Below the pieces are notes generated by a model. It searched no databases, had not been told where the DNA came from, and saw nothing but the letters and a program-made list of their open reading frames with translations. From a virus, in the IMG/VR virus record IMGVR_UViG_3300019776_000162, positions 1 to 37,715 of that record: 37,715 nucleotides of DNA. One strand, given 5' to 3'. Position numbers and translations under genes: made by a program. The number at the start of each line of letters is the position of its first letter. The first letter of the stretch is position 1. Shown here one piece after another: positions 12,176-20,806 of the stretch.

Positions 12176-13071
12176 GTAAATATGATGATTTGGTAGAAAA
12201 GCTAGGAAAGTTTGATATTCCTGATATTGATTATGAAAAGTACTATCAAGCAAATGCTGACGACACTAACAAAATTAAACGTGTAGTTGATTATTTTGAT
12301 GAACTTGAAGAGTTTCTAGAGAAAGGTGATGTTATTGATGGGGCAAAATTGCCATTCTCGAAACTTGAAAACAGATTTAGATTTAGGTCTGGAGAGGTTA
12401 CGATGTGGTCAGGGCTTAATGGGCATAAAAAATCTATGCTGCTCGGTTATTGCATTATTAACCTGCTAAAACAAAAAGAGCGAGTATGCCTTGCTAGTTT
12501 TGAAATGAAGCCAACAAAAACAATTATTCGAATGTCAAAACAATACGCTCAATCACCAAGAGCAGATTACGATAGTGTTTCAGAGTTTATGGGATTTGCT
12601 GCTAATGAGTTTTATATATTTGACCATCTTGGTGAAATGTCACCAGAACGGCTAATGGGGATAATTCAATACACAGCTAAAGAAATGAATGTTAAGCATT
12701 TTGTAATTGACAGCCTTATGCGTGTAGTTAAGGGTGATGATGATTACAATTCTCAGAAAGATTTTGTTGTTAACCTTTGCAAGCTAGCAATTAAATTTGA
12801 TATTCATATCCATTTTGTACATCACACTAAGAAAGTTAAAGAGGATGCACCATCTGGGCGCTATGACGCAAAAGGTTCTAGCAGCCTTTCCGATAACGTA
12901 CATAATAGCTTGATTGTATGGAGTAACAAAGCCAACAATAAAGATTTGCCAGATATGATTTTAAAATGTGACAAACAGCGAGAAGGTGAGTGGGAAGGCA
13001 ATTTAGCATTAAACTTTTTAGGTGAAACATTGAGTTTTGAAGAAACTTACAATGTTCCAGATGAATATTGA
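12172..13071 (+). CDS. DnaB/Twinkle-like replicative helicase
   Basis: A 299-residue RecA-fold ATPase with GEVTMWSGLNGHKKSMLLG as P-loop region (Walker A-like GLNGHKKS, 81-88), SFEM (109-112), Walker B HFVIDSL (177-183), FVHHTKK (215-221) and a C-terminal KGSSSLSDN segment typical of gp4/Twinkle helicases. The Walker A has K where a second G usually precedes K-S. The N-terminal 60 residues are acidic and replace the primase domain of T7 gp4. It overlaps the zinc-finger gene and very likely unwinds the phage replication fork. Confidence 0.85.
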   Translation: MSKYDDLVEKLGKFDIPDIDYEKYYQANADDTNKIKRVVDYFDELEEFLEKGDVIDGAKLPFSKLENRFRFRSGEVTMWSGLNGHKKSMLLGYCIINLLKQKERVCLASFEMKPTKTIIRMSKQYAQSPRADYDSVSEFMGFAANEFYIFDHLGEMSPERLMGIIQYTAKEMNVKHFVIDSLMRVVKGDDDYNSQKDFVVNLCKLAIKFDIHIHFVHHTKKVKEDAPSGRYDAKGSSSLSDNVHNSLIVWSNKANNKDLPDMILKCDKQREGEWEGNLALNFLGETLSFEETYNVPDEY

Positions 13072-13244
13072 TGTGGACTAAGCAAAGTAACTATCACATG
13101 ACGAAAGGTAGCTGGTCTATAGCTAAGTTTTACATAAAAAACATAGTTAAATACGGGCTATATGAAAATAATGCGCTAGTTGGATTTTATGATAGTTTTG
13201 ATGATGCAAAGAAAAAACATGAGGAAATGATTAATGTCGATTAA
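13071..13244 (+). CDS. Small hypothetical protein between helicase and NinB
   Basis: A 57-residue protein with aromatic and basic character (SIAKFYIKNIVKYGLYENN) and a C-terminal acidic helix. The ATG overlaps the helicase stop by 1 nt and the end overlaps the NinB start by 11 nt. Not recognised; the tight packing supports it. Confidence 0.6.
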   Translation: MWTKQSNYHMTKGSWSIAKFYIKNIVKYGLYENNALVGFYDSFDDAKKKHEEMINVD

Positions 13245-13608
13245 TAATTTCAATCTATCACCAAGTAACCTAGATAACTTCATTACAAAGTTAAAATCGC
13301 TTGATTTGCAGAACGTGCGTTATGTTGCAAATGTGAAAGAGAAGAAGTCAACGAGAAGCATTGAGCAGAACTCAAGACTATGGAAACTTTACACTGAGCT
13401 TGGTAATCACATTGGCGAAGCGCCAGATAGAATCCATGAGCTTATGGGATGGAAGTTTCTGCGTGTGTTGGTAACAGTTAATGGAGAATCGTTTGAAAGC
13501 GTAAAGTCAACAACAAAACTAAATACAGTAGAAATGGCAGATTACCAAACAAAAATTGAACAATGGGCAAATGCTGAGTTAGGCTTTTATTTTGGAGAGA
13601 ATGAATGA
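13234..13608 (+). CDS. ninB: NinB-like recombination protein
   Basis: A 124-residue protein matching the NinB/YbcN (lambda Orf) type: RSIEQNSRLWKLYTELGNHI near residues 47-66, then GWKFLRVL, STTKLNT and a C-terminal helix QTKIEQWANAELG. Lambda Orf binds SSB-coated single-strand DNA and supports RecFOR-like mediation. Together with the SSB-like, Sak4-like and NinG proteins it completes a recombination set. Overlaps of 11 and 4 nt with neighbours indicate one transcript. Confidence 0.8.
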   Translation: MSINNFNLSPSNLDNFITKLKSLDLQNVRYVANVKEKKSTRSIEQNSRLWKLYTELGNHIGEAPDRIHELMGWKFLRVLVTVNGESFESVKSTTKLNTVEMADYQTKIEQWANAELGFYFGENE

Positions 13609-14219
13609 AAATAATGCTGGATTGTTCGCCTAAAAAAATCGAGGAATATTCCAAGCGTTATAACTATAACTTTGGCCAGTTAAGAACACCATTAACAAGC
13701 TATGCCATTATCAATAAGCAATACGGATTAGATAACGGATGCTTTAAACGTTTTGATAGTAATGCATGGCGCAGATTGCTTAATGAGGCGAAAGCACAGG
13801 ATTTAGTAAATCAACCAGTGTTTGTATGTGCGCCTGACATAGTAGGCGATGCACGTAGAACGCTTGAATTGTTTGATATGTTTTATGAAGAAATTAAGCC
13901 ATTAAAAGCCTGTTTAGTTTTGCAAGATGGCATAGGTAATTTTTCAATAGATTGGAACAAAATAGATGCGGTATTTGTTGGAGGTTCAGACGCTTTTAAA
14001 ATATCCAATGAAGCAATAAGCGCTTGTAAAGCAGCAAAGATGCTAGGAAAATGGGTTCATGTTGGAAGAGTAAACACAGTGGAACGAGTAAAAAACTGGA
14101 TTGATTTAGCAGATAGCATAGATGGTAGTGGCATAAGCAAATATGACTACATGCTTGAAGCTGTGCTTTCAGTGATTACAGGAGATTTTCCACAAAATGA
14201 ATTATTTTATGAAGCCTAA
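13605..14219 (+). CDS. Small TGT/DpdA-like TIM-barrel protein
   Basis: A 204-residue protein with the pattern of the short phage queuine tRNA-ribosyltransferase-like family related to DpdA, which places 7-deazaguanines into DNA: DNGCF (43-47), CAPDIVGD (75-82), LVLQDG (104-109), FVGGSD (124-129), WVHVGRVN (150-157) and DSIDGSG (170-176). These correspond to strand ends of a TGT-type barrel. No preQ0 synthesis genes (folE, queD, queE, queC) are in this genome, so any substrate must come from the host. Whether it acts on DNA, tRNA or something else is open. Confidence 0.7.
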   Translation: MKIMLDCSPKKIEEYSKRYNYNFGQLRTPLTSYAIINKQYGLDNGCFKRFDSNAWRRLLNEAKAQDLVNQPVFVCAPDIVGDARRTLELFDMFYEEIKPLKACLVLQDGIGNFSIDWNKIDAVFVGGSDAFKISNEAISACKAAKMLGKWVHVGRVNTVERVKNWIDLADSIDGSGISKYDYMLEAVLSVITGDFPQNELFYEA

Positions 14220-14757
14220 AACCTGCAAATCTTGTAAACAAAAATTTACACCAGTTAGACCATTGCAGTCATGCTGCAATATTCCATGTGCGATTGCTCA
14301 TGCAAATAACCTAAAAGAGAAAAACAAGCGATTAGAGGAGTTAAAAACACGTAAGGCATACATTGATACCAAAAACAAATTAAAATCGCTTACGGAGCTT
14401 GCAAATGAGGCTCAGACATATGTAAACCGTTATGTGAGAATGAGAGATAAGCATCTAGGATGCATTTCATGTGATAAGCCAGCAAGTTGGAATGGTCAAT
14501 GGCATGCTAGTCATTACAAATCACGAGGCGCAAATTCTGCATTGAGGTTTAACTTATGGAATTTGAATAAGTCATGCAGCGTTTGTAACAATTATCTTAG
14601 TGGAAATATTGGCGATTATCGTGAAGGGCTTATTGATAAAATAGGAATTGATAAGGTTAATATTTTAGACCGTCACGAAAAGTCAAAAAGATATGATAGA
14701 GAATATCTAATTAGGATGAAAAAAGTTTTTATGAGAATGTGCAAAAGATTTGATTGA
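14197..14757 (+). CDS. ninG: NinG (Rap)-like recombination nuclease
   Basis: A 186-residue protein with the NinG architecture: N-terminal zinc knuckle (CKSC at 10-13, CCNIPC at 26-31), charged helix, then CISC (89-92), WHASHYKSRGANSALRF (102-118), NLNKSCSVCNNYLSGN (122-137) and YREGLIDKIG. Lambda NinG/Rap resolves recombination branch structures. The last 25 residues follow an abrupt junction after LDRHE; a second NinG-like C-terminus lies at 15384-15473 behind the inserted HNH gene. AGGAG lies about 12 nt before the ATG, and it overlaps the preceding gene by 23 nt. Confidence 0.85.
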   Translation: MNYFMKPKTCKSCKQKFTPVRPLQSCCNIPCAIAHANNLKEKNKRLEELKTRKAYIDTKNKLKSLTELANEAQTYVNRYVRMRDKHLGCISCDKPASWNGQWHASHYKSRGANSALRFNLWNLNKSCSVCNNYLSGNIGDYREGLIDKIGIDKVNILDRHEKSKRYDREYLIRMKKVFMRMCKRFD

Positions 14758-14806
14758 TTATTATTGATAATTGCATTAAACTTCTATGTAACTTATGGAG
14801 GTTAGT

Positions 14807-15388
14807 ATGAAATGCAAAATTGATAATTGTAAAAATGATGTTTTGTATAAAAAAGACATGGTGTGCCAAAAGCATTACTTTAGATTTATGAGATATGGAA
14901 CTTATGATTTAACTAGGGTTGGTGCTGCATTTAGAAGAAGTAATCCTGCTGGGTATCAAGTGTTATATATTCCTAATCATCCATTGGCTCATAAGGGGGC
15001 ATATGTTTATGAGCATAGGGCTGTAATTTATAAAAAATATGGAGACAATTTGCCAAATTGCGAACTATGTGGGAAACCATGTAGCTGGGCTCCTTATACA
15101 ACGCATATTGACCATATAGACAAAGATGTTACAAATAATAGAGAAGAAAACCTAAGGGTGTTATGTAATAGTTGCAATACTAGACGAGATTTTAATCAGC
15201 AGGTTATAGATTCAATTCATGGTAAGCACATGATAACTTTTAACGGTAAAACATTAAGCGCTGAAGCATGGTCAAGAGAGCCGAATGTAAATGTTAAAGG
15301 TGCGACAATAATTAGAAGAATTTCTAAAGAATTGAGTATTGAGGATTGTTTATTTGGGGAAAAGAAAACACACAAAATAAAACAATGA
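14807..15388 (+). CDS. HNH homing-type endonuclease
   Basis: A 193-residue protein with an N-terminal zinc segment (CKIDNCKN...CQKHYFRF), a central HNH core (CELCGKPC, then THIDHIDKDVTNNREENLRV, then CNSCNTRR) and a C-terminal NUMOD-like helix region (FNGKTLSAEAWSREPNV). The ATG at 14807 is chosen for GGAGG 5 nt upstream. It is a free-standing mobile endonuclease lodged at the 3' end of ninG; its stop is immediately followed by a stranded NinG-like C-terminus. Confidence 0.85.
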   Translation: MKCKIDNCKNDVLYKKDMVCQKHYFRFMRYGTYDLTRVGAAFRRSNPAGYQVLYIPNHPLAHKGAYVYEHRAVIYKKYGDNLPNCELCGKPCSWAPYTTHIDHIDKDVTNNREENLRVLCNSCNTRRDFNQQVIDSIHGKHMITFNGKTLSAEAWSREPNVNVKGATIIRRISKELSIEDCLFGEKKTHKIKQ

Positions 15389-15473
15389 GCCAAAGCATTA
15401 CTCGATTGATGATATTAAAGAAATCAAGGCGCTGTACAAATTGAAATTAAAGCAGCTCATTAACGGAGATTAA
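15384..15473 (+). pseudogene. Stranded NinG-like C-terminal fragment
   Basis: An open frame without a start codon encodes NEPKHYSIDDIKEIKALY and KLKLKQLINGD. HEPKHY...DD...IK...YK.K..L is the usual ending of NinG proteins, and it would join in frame to the HE codons of ninG at 14674-14679. It appears to be the original ninG 3' end, displaced by the HNH insertion. Confidence 0.6.
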
Positions 15474-15475
15474 CA

Positions 15476-15613
15476 ATGCAAACATTAATACTTTTATTAA
15501 TTATTGCTTTATGGGTTGTATCGATGTGGTATATATTTTCAGGATTAGATAGCTATTTGACAATTAATAAAAATAAGTTGAAAATGAAAGGTAAATATGA
15601 GTGGAAAAGGTAG
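15476..15613 (+). CDS. Small single-helix membrane protein
   Basis: A 45-residue protein with one N-terminal transmembrane helix (LILLLIIALWVVSMWYIF) and a basic tail. GGAG precedes the ATG. It overlaps the next small gene by 17 nt. Function unknown. Confidence 0.6.
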   Translation: MQTLILLLIIALWVVSMWYIFSGLDSYLTINKNKLKMKGKYEWKR

Positions 15614-15761
15614 CAGTAGAAGGCCAACTCAAATCAGCGAAGAAGAAGCCGAAGCAAATTGGCAAAGAATTTTCGGCAAACATAAAGAGAGCAACCCCAT
15701 AGAGGATTCTCAAAAGGATATAAAAAATGAGCAACCCGATAGGACGGCCTCGCAAGATTGA
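15597..15761 (+). CDS. Small protein preceding the small terminase
   Basis: A 54-residue polar protein starting MSGKGSSRRPTQISEEEAEA, with NWQRIFGK near the middle. Very short MSGKGS...RIFGK proteins upstream of the terminase genes recur in other phages, with no known function. It overlaps the terminase small subunit by 35 nt, and that gene's AGGA ribosome binding site lies inside it. Confidence 0.7.
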   Translation: MSGKGSSRRPTQISEEEAEANWQRIFGKHKESNPIEDSQKDIKNEQPDRTASQD

Positions 15762-16113
15762 TTCACCAGAAACATTTGATGCGCTAGTTGATACATACAT
15801 TCTAGTATGCCAAGACCCAGATAATCCAAAGCCAATAACGCTAACAGGAATGGTGCTTGCATTAGGCTTAACAAGCAAAGATAGCCTGTATGAATATGGA
15901 ACTTATCCTGAGTTTTCCGAATCGGTAAAAAGGGCAAGGCTTTTAATTGAGCATGAATATGAGCATAGGCTAGTAGCTGGCACAAATGCAGCAGCTCCGA
16001 TATTTGCATTAAAGAACTTCGGCTGGAAAGATAAGCAGGAGATTGACCAAACAATAAATGGCAGTTTAGACGTTACTCAAATACAGAGAATCGTTGTTGA
16101 CCCTAAAGCATGA
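15727..16113 (+). CDS. terS: Terminase small subunit
   Basis: A 128-residue protein that recognises phage DNA for packaging. NPIGRPRKI at the N-terminus is a basic, AT-hook-like arm; a helix-turn-helix-like region follows (LTGMVLALGLTSKDSLYEYG), then a helical oligomerisation core ending in FALKNFGWKDKQEI, a phrase typical of P22 gp3-like and related small terminases. ATGA overlap with the large subunit gene. Confidence 0.85.
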   Translation: MSNPIGRPRKIDSPETFDALVDTYILVCQDPDNPKPITLTGMVLALGLTSKDSLYEYGTYPEFSESVKRARLLIEHEYEHRLVAGTNAAAPIFALKNFGWKDKQEIDQTINGSLDVTQIQRIVVDPKA

Positions 16114-17327
16114 CCACATTACAAATACAGACACCACGCGTTTTTGTGCCATTGCTAAATCCATCGCGATACAAAGGGGCACACGGTGGACGAGGTTCAG
16201 GTAAGTCACATTTCTTTGCTGAATTGCTTATAGAGGAAAGTATAGCGCGTAAAGTTGATGCTGTATGTTTGCGCGAGGTGCAAAAGTCGCTTGAATTTTC
16301 AGTAAAAAAACTTCTTGAGGCAAAAATAAACACATTAAACGCAGGTGCTTACTTTGAAATACAGGACAAACGTATACTAAGCAAGCGTGGTGGCGTGATT
16401 ATCTTTGAAGGCTTACAGAACCACACAGCAGACAGTATCAAGTCTTTAGAGGGATTTGATATAGCATGGGTAGAAGAAGCTCAAAGTTTATCTCAGCGCT
16501 CTCTTGATATATTGCGTCCTACATTGCGTAAGCCTGGCAGTGAATTATGGTTCTCATGGAATCCATCTAAAGCTACTGACCCTGTTGACGCTTTGCTACG
16601 GTGTGAGCATCCCCCTGCTGATGCTATCGTGGTGCAGGCTAATTACAGAGATAACCCGTGGCTTCCTGATGAATTAAAATCAGAAGTTGATTATGACCTA
16701 AAACGCGACCCAGAAAAGTTTTCTCATGTATGGCTTGGAGAGTATCAGAGGAATAGTGAATCTAGGGTATTCCGTAACTGGAAAGTTGAAGAATTTGAAA
16801 GTAAAGATGGCGCAACATTCAGAATGGGCGCAGACTGGGGGTTTGCAATTGACCCAAGCGTTCTGATAAGGGGATATATTGAGGGTAGGAAGTTATATAT
16901 TGACTATGAAGCGTATATGGTTGGATGTGAAATTGACCAGCTTCCTGATTTGTTTGACCGTGTGCCTGATTCTAGGAAGTGGTTTATTACTGCTGATAGC
17001 GCTAGGCCAGAAACTATCAGCTATATGCAGAAACACGGTTACCCGAAAATAAGTAGCGCTATCAAGGGCGCAAAGTCTGTTGAAGAAGGTGTTGAGTTCT
17101 TAAAGTCATTTGATATAATAGTTCATCCAAGATGCCAACATACGATTGATGAGTTAACAATGTATAGTTATAAAACAGACCAATTAACAGGAGCTGTGTT
17201 ACCATATCTTGAAGATAAGCATAATCATGTCATTGATGCACTTAGATATGCGCTTGAAGGTGCTAGGCGTTCTTCAGGAAACAAGTTCGGCGAAGCGTTG
17301 AAATATCAAAGCAAAGGGATTGTATGA
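16110..17327 (+). CDS. terL: Terminase large subunit
   Basis: A 405-residue packaging motor of the PBSX/Terminase_3 type. ATPase domain: Walker A GGRGSGKS (26-33), Walker B IAWVEE (118-123), coupling motif LWFSWNP (146-152). RNase H-like nuclease: D242 in ADWGFAIDPS, D296 in TADSARPE and D376 in HNHVIDALRYAL. All catalytic residues are present. The ends of the genome are not fixed in the assembly, compatible with headful or circularly permuted packaging. It overlaps both neighbours by 4 nt. Confidence 0.95.
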   Translation: MTTLQIQTPRVFVPLLNPSRYKGAHGGRGSGKSHFFAELLIEESIARKVDAVCLREVQKSLEFSVKKLLEAKINTLNAGAYFEIQDKRILSKRGGVIIFEGLQNHTADSIKSLEGFDIAWVEEAQSLSQRSLDILRPTLRKPGSELWFSWNPSKATDPVDALLRCEHPPADAIVVQANYRDNPWLPDELKSEVDYDLKRDPEKFSHVWLGEYQRNSESRVFRNWKVEEFESKDGATFRMGADWGFAIDPSVLIRGYIEGRKLYIDYEAYMVGCEIDQLPDLFDRVPDSRKWFITADSARPETISYMQKHGYPKISSAIKGAKSVEEGVEFLKSFDIIVHPRCQHTIDELTMYSYKTDQLTGAVLPYLEDKHNHVIDALRYALEGARRSSGNKFGEALKYQSKGIV

Positions 17328-17503
17328 CACCAGAAGAGAGAGCGGAAGCATTAAGGAAGAAAGCCGTAAAGAAGGCTAAGATTGCGGGCTGTTCCCCTGA
17401 ATATGAATCTTCACCATTAGTTGACTTTGCACAAGGTGCTATTGACAGGATAGCAGACAGTGCCATAATCCCCAAAAAGCGTGGACGTAAAAGCAAACAA
17501 TAG
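17324..17503 (+). CDS. Small hypothetical protein between terminase and portal
   Basis: A 59-residue basic protein (RAEALRKKAVKKAKIAG near the start and a C-terminal PKKRGRKSKQ) with an ATGA overlap to terL. The basic ends could bind DNA. Not recognised. Confidence 0.6.
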   Translation: MTPEERAEALRKKAVKKAKIAGCSPEYESSPLVDFAQGAIDRIADSAIIPKKRGRKSKQ

Positions 17504-17516
17504 AATCGGATAGCAT

Positions 17517-19802
17517 ATGCAAGAATATGAATCACTTAATGAGAATGATGAAATGGATGATTCTCAAGCGTCAATTACATTAAGTGATGACGATATTATT
17601 AATGCAATATTTCAGGAAGAGTCCAGAGCTTATGGATATCTTACTGGGGATTTAGCTATCGAAAGAGCAAAAGCTCTAGATTACTTTTATGGCAATGATT
17701 ACGGAAATGAAGAGGAAGGTCGCTCACAAGTTAAGACAAGCGAGCTTTCAGATGTAATTGAATCTATTATGCCTAGCTTGATGAAAGTTTTCGCAGGTGG
17801 CGAGCAAGTTTGCAAATTCACGCCGCGCAATGCTGAAGATATTGAGAAAGCAGAGCAAGAATCAGACTACATCAACTATCTTGTCCTTGAAAAGAACAAT
17901 GGATTCCAAGTAATTTATAACTGGTTCAAAGATGCTCTTTTGCAGAAGAATGGCTATGTTATTCCTGTATGGGAAGAATCAGAAAGCAGCAAAGAAGAAA
18001 CCTACCTTTCCATTCAGGATGCAGAGTTTGCATATCTGGTTCAAGACCCAAACGTTGAAGTATTGGAATATGAAGCCTCCGTTAATGAGTATGGCGAAAA
18101 TGTTCACAGCGTCAAAGTAAGAGTGCATGATGAAGATGGTGAATTGCGCGTGTATAACATTGCGCCAGAAGAAATGCTGGTAAGTGTTGATTGCCCATCT
18201 CCAAACCCAAAAGATGCAAACTTTGTTCAATGGCGAACATTAAGAACAATTAGTGAGATTCGTGAGCTTGGATATGACATTGCAGACGATGTTGCGGATG
18301 ATGATGATTATCTTCTTGATGTAGAAACAGCAAGTCGCGACCAGTATCAAGAAGATGTATTCGACTTGGAAGGCGCAGACCCATCAACCCGCAGGGTAGT
18401 ATTTAAGCGCTCATGGATTAGACTTGATTTAAACGGTGACGGTGTAGCTGAGTTATTGTTTGTATGCCACGTAGGTAAAACAATATTGCATAGAGATGCG
18501 GTAGATATGATTCCAGTATCTTGCATTACTCCAATACCAGTTCCACATCGCCACATTGGCAGGTCATATGCCGACCTCGTAATGGATTTGCAGTTGCAGA
18601 AGTCTACAATGTTGCGTCAGATATTTGACAACATGTACATTTCAAATAATGGCAGGACTGCGGTAGATGCTGATAGTGTAAATCTTGATGATTTGCTGAA
18701 TAGCAAGCCAGGTGGCATTGTTCGAACTATTGGCTCTCCAGGTAATTCAATCATGCCTTTAGTAGCGCCTCAAGTCGCTGGTGCAGGCTTCCAGATGCTT
18801 GAGTATATCGATTCATTAGTTGAGGTTAAAACTGGCGTAACTAAATATAATCAAGGCATGGATGCCAATAGTCTTAACAAGACAGCCTCTGGCATCTCCC
18901 AGATTATGGGTGCTGCACAACAAAGGATTGAGTTGGTGAGCCGCGTGTTCGCTGAAACTGGAGTAAAAGACCTGTTCCAGACCGTTCATGCCATTGTATC
19001 TAAACACGCCAAGAAACAAGAAATTGTTCAGCTTAGAAATAACTGGATTCCAATTGACCCTAGACAATGGTCTAAGCGTACAGATATGACGGTGACTGTT
19101 GGGCTAGGAACTGGCAATAAAGACCAGCAATTGGCGCATCTTACCAATATGTTGAGCATTCAGAGAGAAGGCTTGCAAATTGGAATCGCAACCCCTCAAA
19201 ATATATACAACACTGCATCTGAATTAAGCAAGAACGCAGGATTTAAAGATGTGTCCAAGTTTTGGACAGACCCCGCAACAGTGCCTCCAAAACCACCACA
19301 GCCAGACCCAGAGCAGGTTAAATTGCAAGGACAGATGCAGCTTGAACAAGTAAAGCAGCAAGCACAGGGTCAGCAAAAACAAAGTGAGTTAGAAATGATT
19401 GCCCAGAAGGATATGCAAAAAGCGCAACTCGATGCACAAGTTGAGCAGCATAAAGCCAACCTATCAGCGCAACAAGAGGCAATGAAGCTTGATTTTGAGC
19501 GATGGAAAACTGAACTGGTAGAAAGCAATAAAATGCTTATCGCAGAAATGAACGCACAAACAAGCATGAAACAAACGGCAATGAACATTAACGCTAAAGA
19601 CCAAGTAATGCTTACCGACTTTAGCGAAGATGGCAGCGAGAAGCCAACAAGTGCGCTAAGTGAGCTCGTAGATGCAATGAACAACAATATGATGCAATTG
19701 ATACAGATTCAAGACCAGAAATATCAAAATATGATTGATGTATTGACGAAGCCAAAACAAATCATCCGTGATGCGAATGGTAGAGTGTCTGGAGTGCAGT
19801 GA
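17517..19802 (+). CDS. Portal protein
   Basis: A 761-residue portal of the large podovirus type (P22/epsilon15 size class). The N-terminal part has ESRAYGYLTGDLAIERAKAL and FYGNDYGNEEEGRSQVKTSE (wing and clip helices), the centre has NAEDIEKAEQESDYINYLVL and the conserved-looking KTASGISQIMGAAQQRIEL near residues 455-473. The last 170 residues are glutamine-rich coiled coil, likely the barrel that projects into the head. It is the conduit for DNA and the anchor for the tail. Position after terL supports this. Confidence 0.9.
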   Translation: MQEYESLNENDEMDDSQASITLSDDDIINAIFQEESRAYGYLTGDLAIERAKALDYFYGNDYGNEEEGRSQVKTSELSDVIESIMPSLMKVFAGGEQVCKFTPRNAEDIEKAEQESDYINYLVLEKNNGFQVIYNWFKDALLQKNGYVIPVWEESESSKEETYLSIQDAEFAYLVQDPNVEVLEYEASVNEYGENVHSVKVRVHDEDGELRVYNIAPEEMLVSVDCPSPNPKDANFVQWRTLRTISEIRELGYDIADDVADDDDYLLDVETASRDQYQEDVFDLEGADPSTRRVVFKRSWIRLDLNGDGVAELLFVCHVGKTILHRDAVDMIPVSCITPIPVPHRHIGRSYADLVMDLQLQKSTMLRQIFDNMYISNNGRTAVDADSVNLDDLLNSKPGGIVRTIGSPGNSIMPLVAPQVAGAGFQMLEYIDSLVEVKTGVTKYNQGMDANSLNKTASGISQIMGAAQQRIELVSRVFAETGVKDLFQTVHAIVSKHAKKQEIVQLRNNWIPIDPRQWSKRTDMTVTVGLGTGNKDQQLAHLTNMLSIQREGLQIGIATPQNIYNTASELSKNAGFKDVSKFWTDPATVPPKPPQPDPEQVKLQGQMQLEQVKQQAQGQQKQSELEMIAQKDMQKAQLDAQVEQHKANLSAQQEAMKLDFERWKTELVESNKMLIAEMNAQTSMKQTAMNINAKDQVMLTDFSEDGSEKPTSALSELVDAMNNNMMQLIQIQDQKYQNMIDVLTKPKQIIRDANGRVSGVQ

Positions 19803-19900
19803 TGCCAAACTTTGGGTATATGATTGCTGGGATGCTAATTTTTAGCGTTGTTTTATTCGGCTTTATTAAATTTCTAATTAATGCACTGGGGTTAGGTTAA
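19802..19900 (+). CDS. Tiny single-helix membrane peptide
   Basis: A 32-residue peptide, mostly one hydrophobic helix (MIAGMLIFSVVLFGFIKFLI). The start overlaps the portal stop and the stop overlaps the next start by 1 nt each (TGATG, TAATG), which supports real translation. Function unknown. Confidence 0.5.
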   Translation: MPNFGYMIAGMLIFSVVLFGFIKFLINALGLG

Positions 19901-20805
19901 TGTTACTTCTTACGACATCTTCAGACAAGATTCAGTTAATCACCGGCGCAGATGGCGCAAGCATTGATGTTCATACCTCGTATGTGGATAATGCAAGCGG
20001 AACAATTACGCCATTACGGACTAACGTAGTAGGAATTGCAACCGCAACCACTACAGAAATCGTCCCAAGCCCAAGCTCAGGAACGCAGCGCAATGTTAAG
20101 GGTATTTATATATCCAACACCAGTTCATCGGTATCAACGCAGGCCACAGTAACTCATACTGATGGTACTAATGTTGTGGATTTGATTAATGTTACTTTGC
20201 TTGCTAACGAAACGTTAATGCTTAATGCTTCTGGTACATGGGTTCACCTTGACCAGCAGGGTGCTGAATATGATTACACGGCTAATCAATCTGTGAATTT
20301 AGGCGTAACTGGAACTATTGCAGAAACTATGCCGAGAGAAATAATAACAGAGGCTAACAACACCATCGGCGCAACTGGAACGTTATATCTGCAAGCCATC
20401 TATTTAAAAGCTGGACAGACAATAAATAATATCTCTATTTATAGCGCAACAACTGCCGCTTCTGGAACATCAAATTTATTCTTTGCTTTATATGACGTTA
20501 ATCGCAATTTAGTCGCGCAATCTGCAAATCAAGGCGCTTATACGTGGAATTCTCAATCTCAGAAAACGCTTGCAATGACATCTCCTTACCGTGTGCCGAC
20601 ATCTGGGATTTATTATGTAGGGCTACTTCAGGTTGCAACTACAATTGCAACAATTAAAGGCAACGTTGCTAGAATAAGTGGTGTTTTGGGTGGACTAACG
20701 CCATCTGTTGGCGGCGCTTCGTCAACTGGGTTAACTACAGCATTGCCTAACCCAGCGGCAGCAACAAGCTCATCGAGCACATCAATGTATGCAGCCGTAA
20801 GCTAA
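19900..20805 (+). CDS. Putative virion surface/decoration protein
   Basis: A 301-residue protein rich in T, S, A and G with alternating beta strands, typical of phage surface beta-sandwich proteins. Two parts are visible: residues 1-125 (TSSDKIQLITGADGASIDVH...) and 140-301, where FFALYDVNRNLVAQS and IYYVGLLQVATT suggest a jelly-roll. It lies between portal and scaffold, where decoration or head-fibre proteins are common. No specific family recognised. Confidence 0.55.
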   Translation: MLLLTTSSDKIQLITGADGASIDVHTSYVDNASGTITPLRTNVVGIATATTTEIVPSPSSGTQRNVKGIYISNTSSSVSTQATVTHTDGTNVVDLINVTLLANETLMLNASGTWVHLDQQGAEYDYTANQSVNLGVTGTIAETMPREIITEANNTIGATGTLYLQAIYLKAGQTINNISIYSATTAASGTSNLFFALYDVNRNLVAQSANQGAYTWNSQSQKTLAMTSPYRVPTSGIYYVGLLQVATTIATIKGNVARISGVLGGLTPSVGGASSTGLTTALPNPAAATSSSSTSMYAAVS

Positions 20806-20806
20806 A

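Noticed and set aside
14680-15388. Group I intron carrying the HNH gene inside ninG
   Set aside because: Only about 127 nt lie outside the HNH frame, all on the 5' side, and the HNH stop overlaps the 3' fragment. That is too little for a normal intron core, so free-standing endonuclease insertion with exon replacement is preferred.
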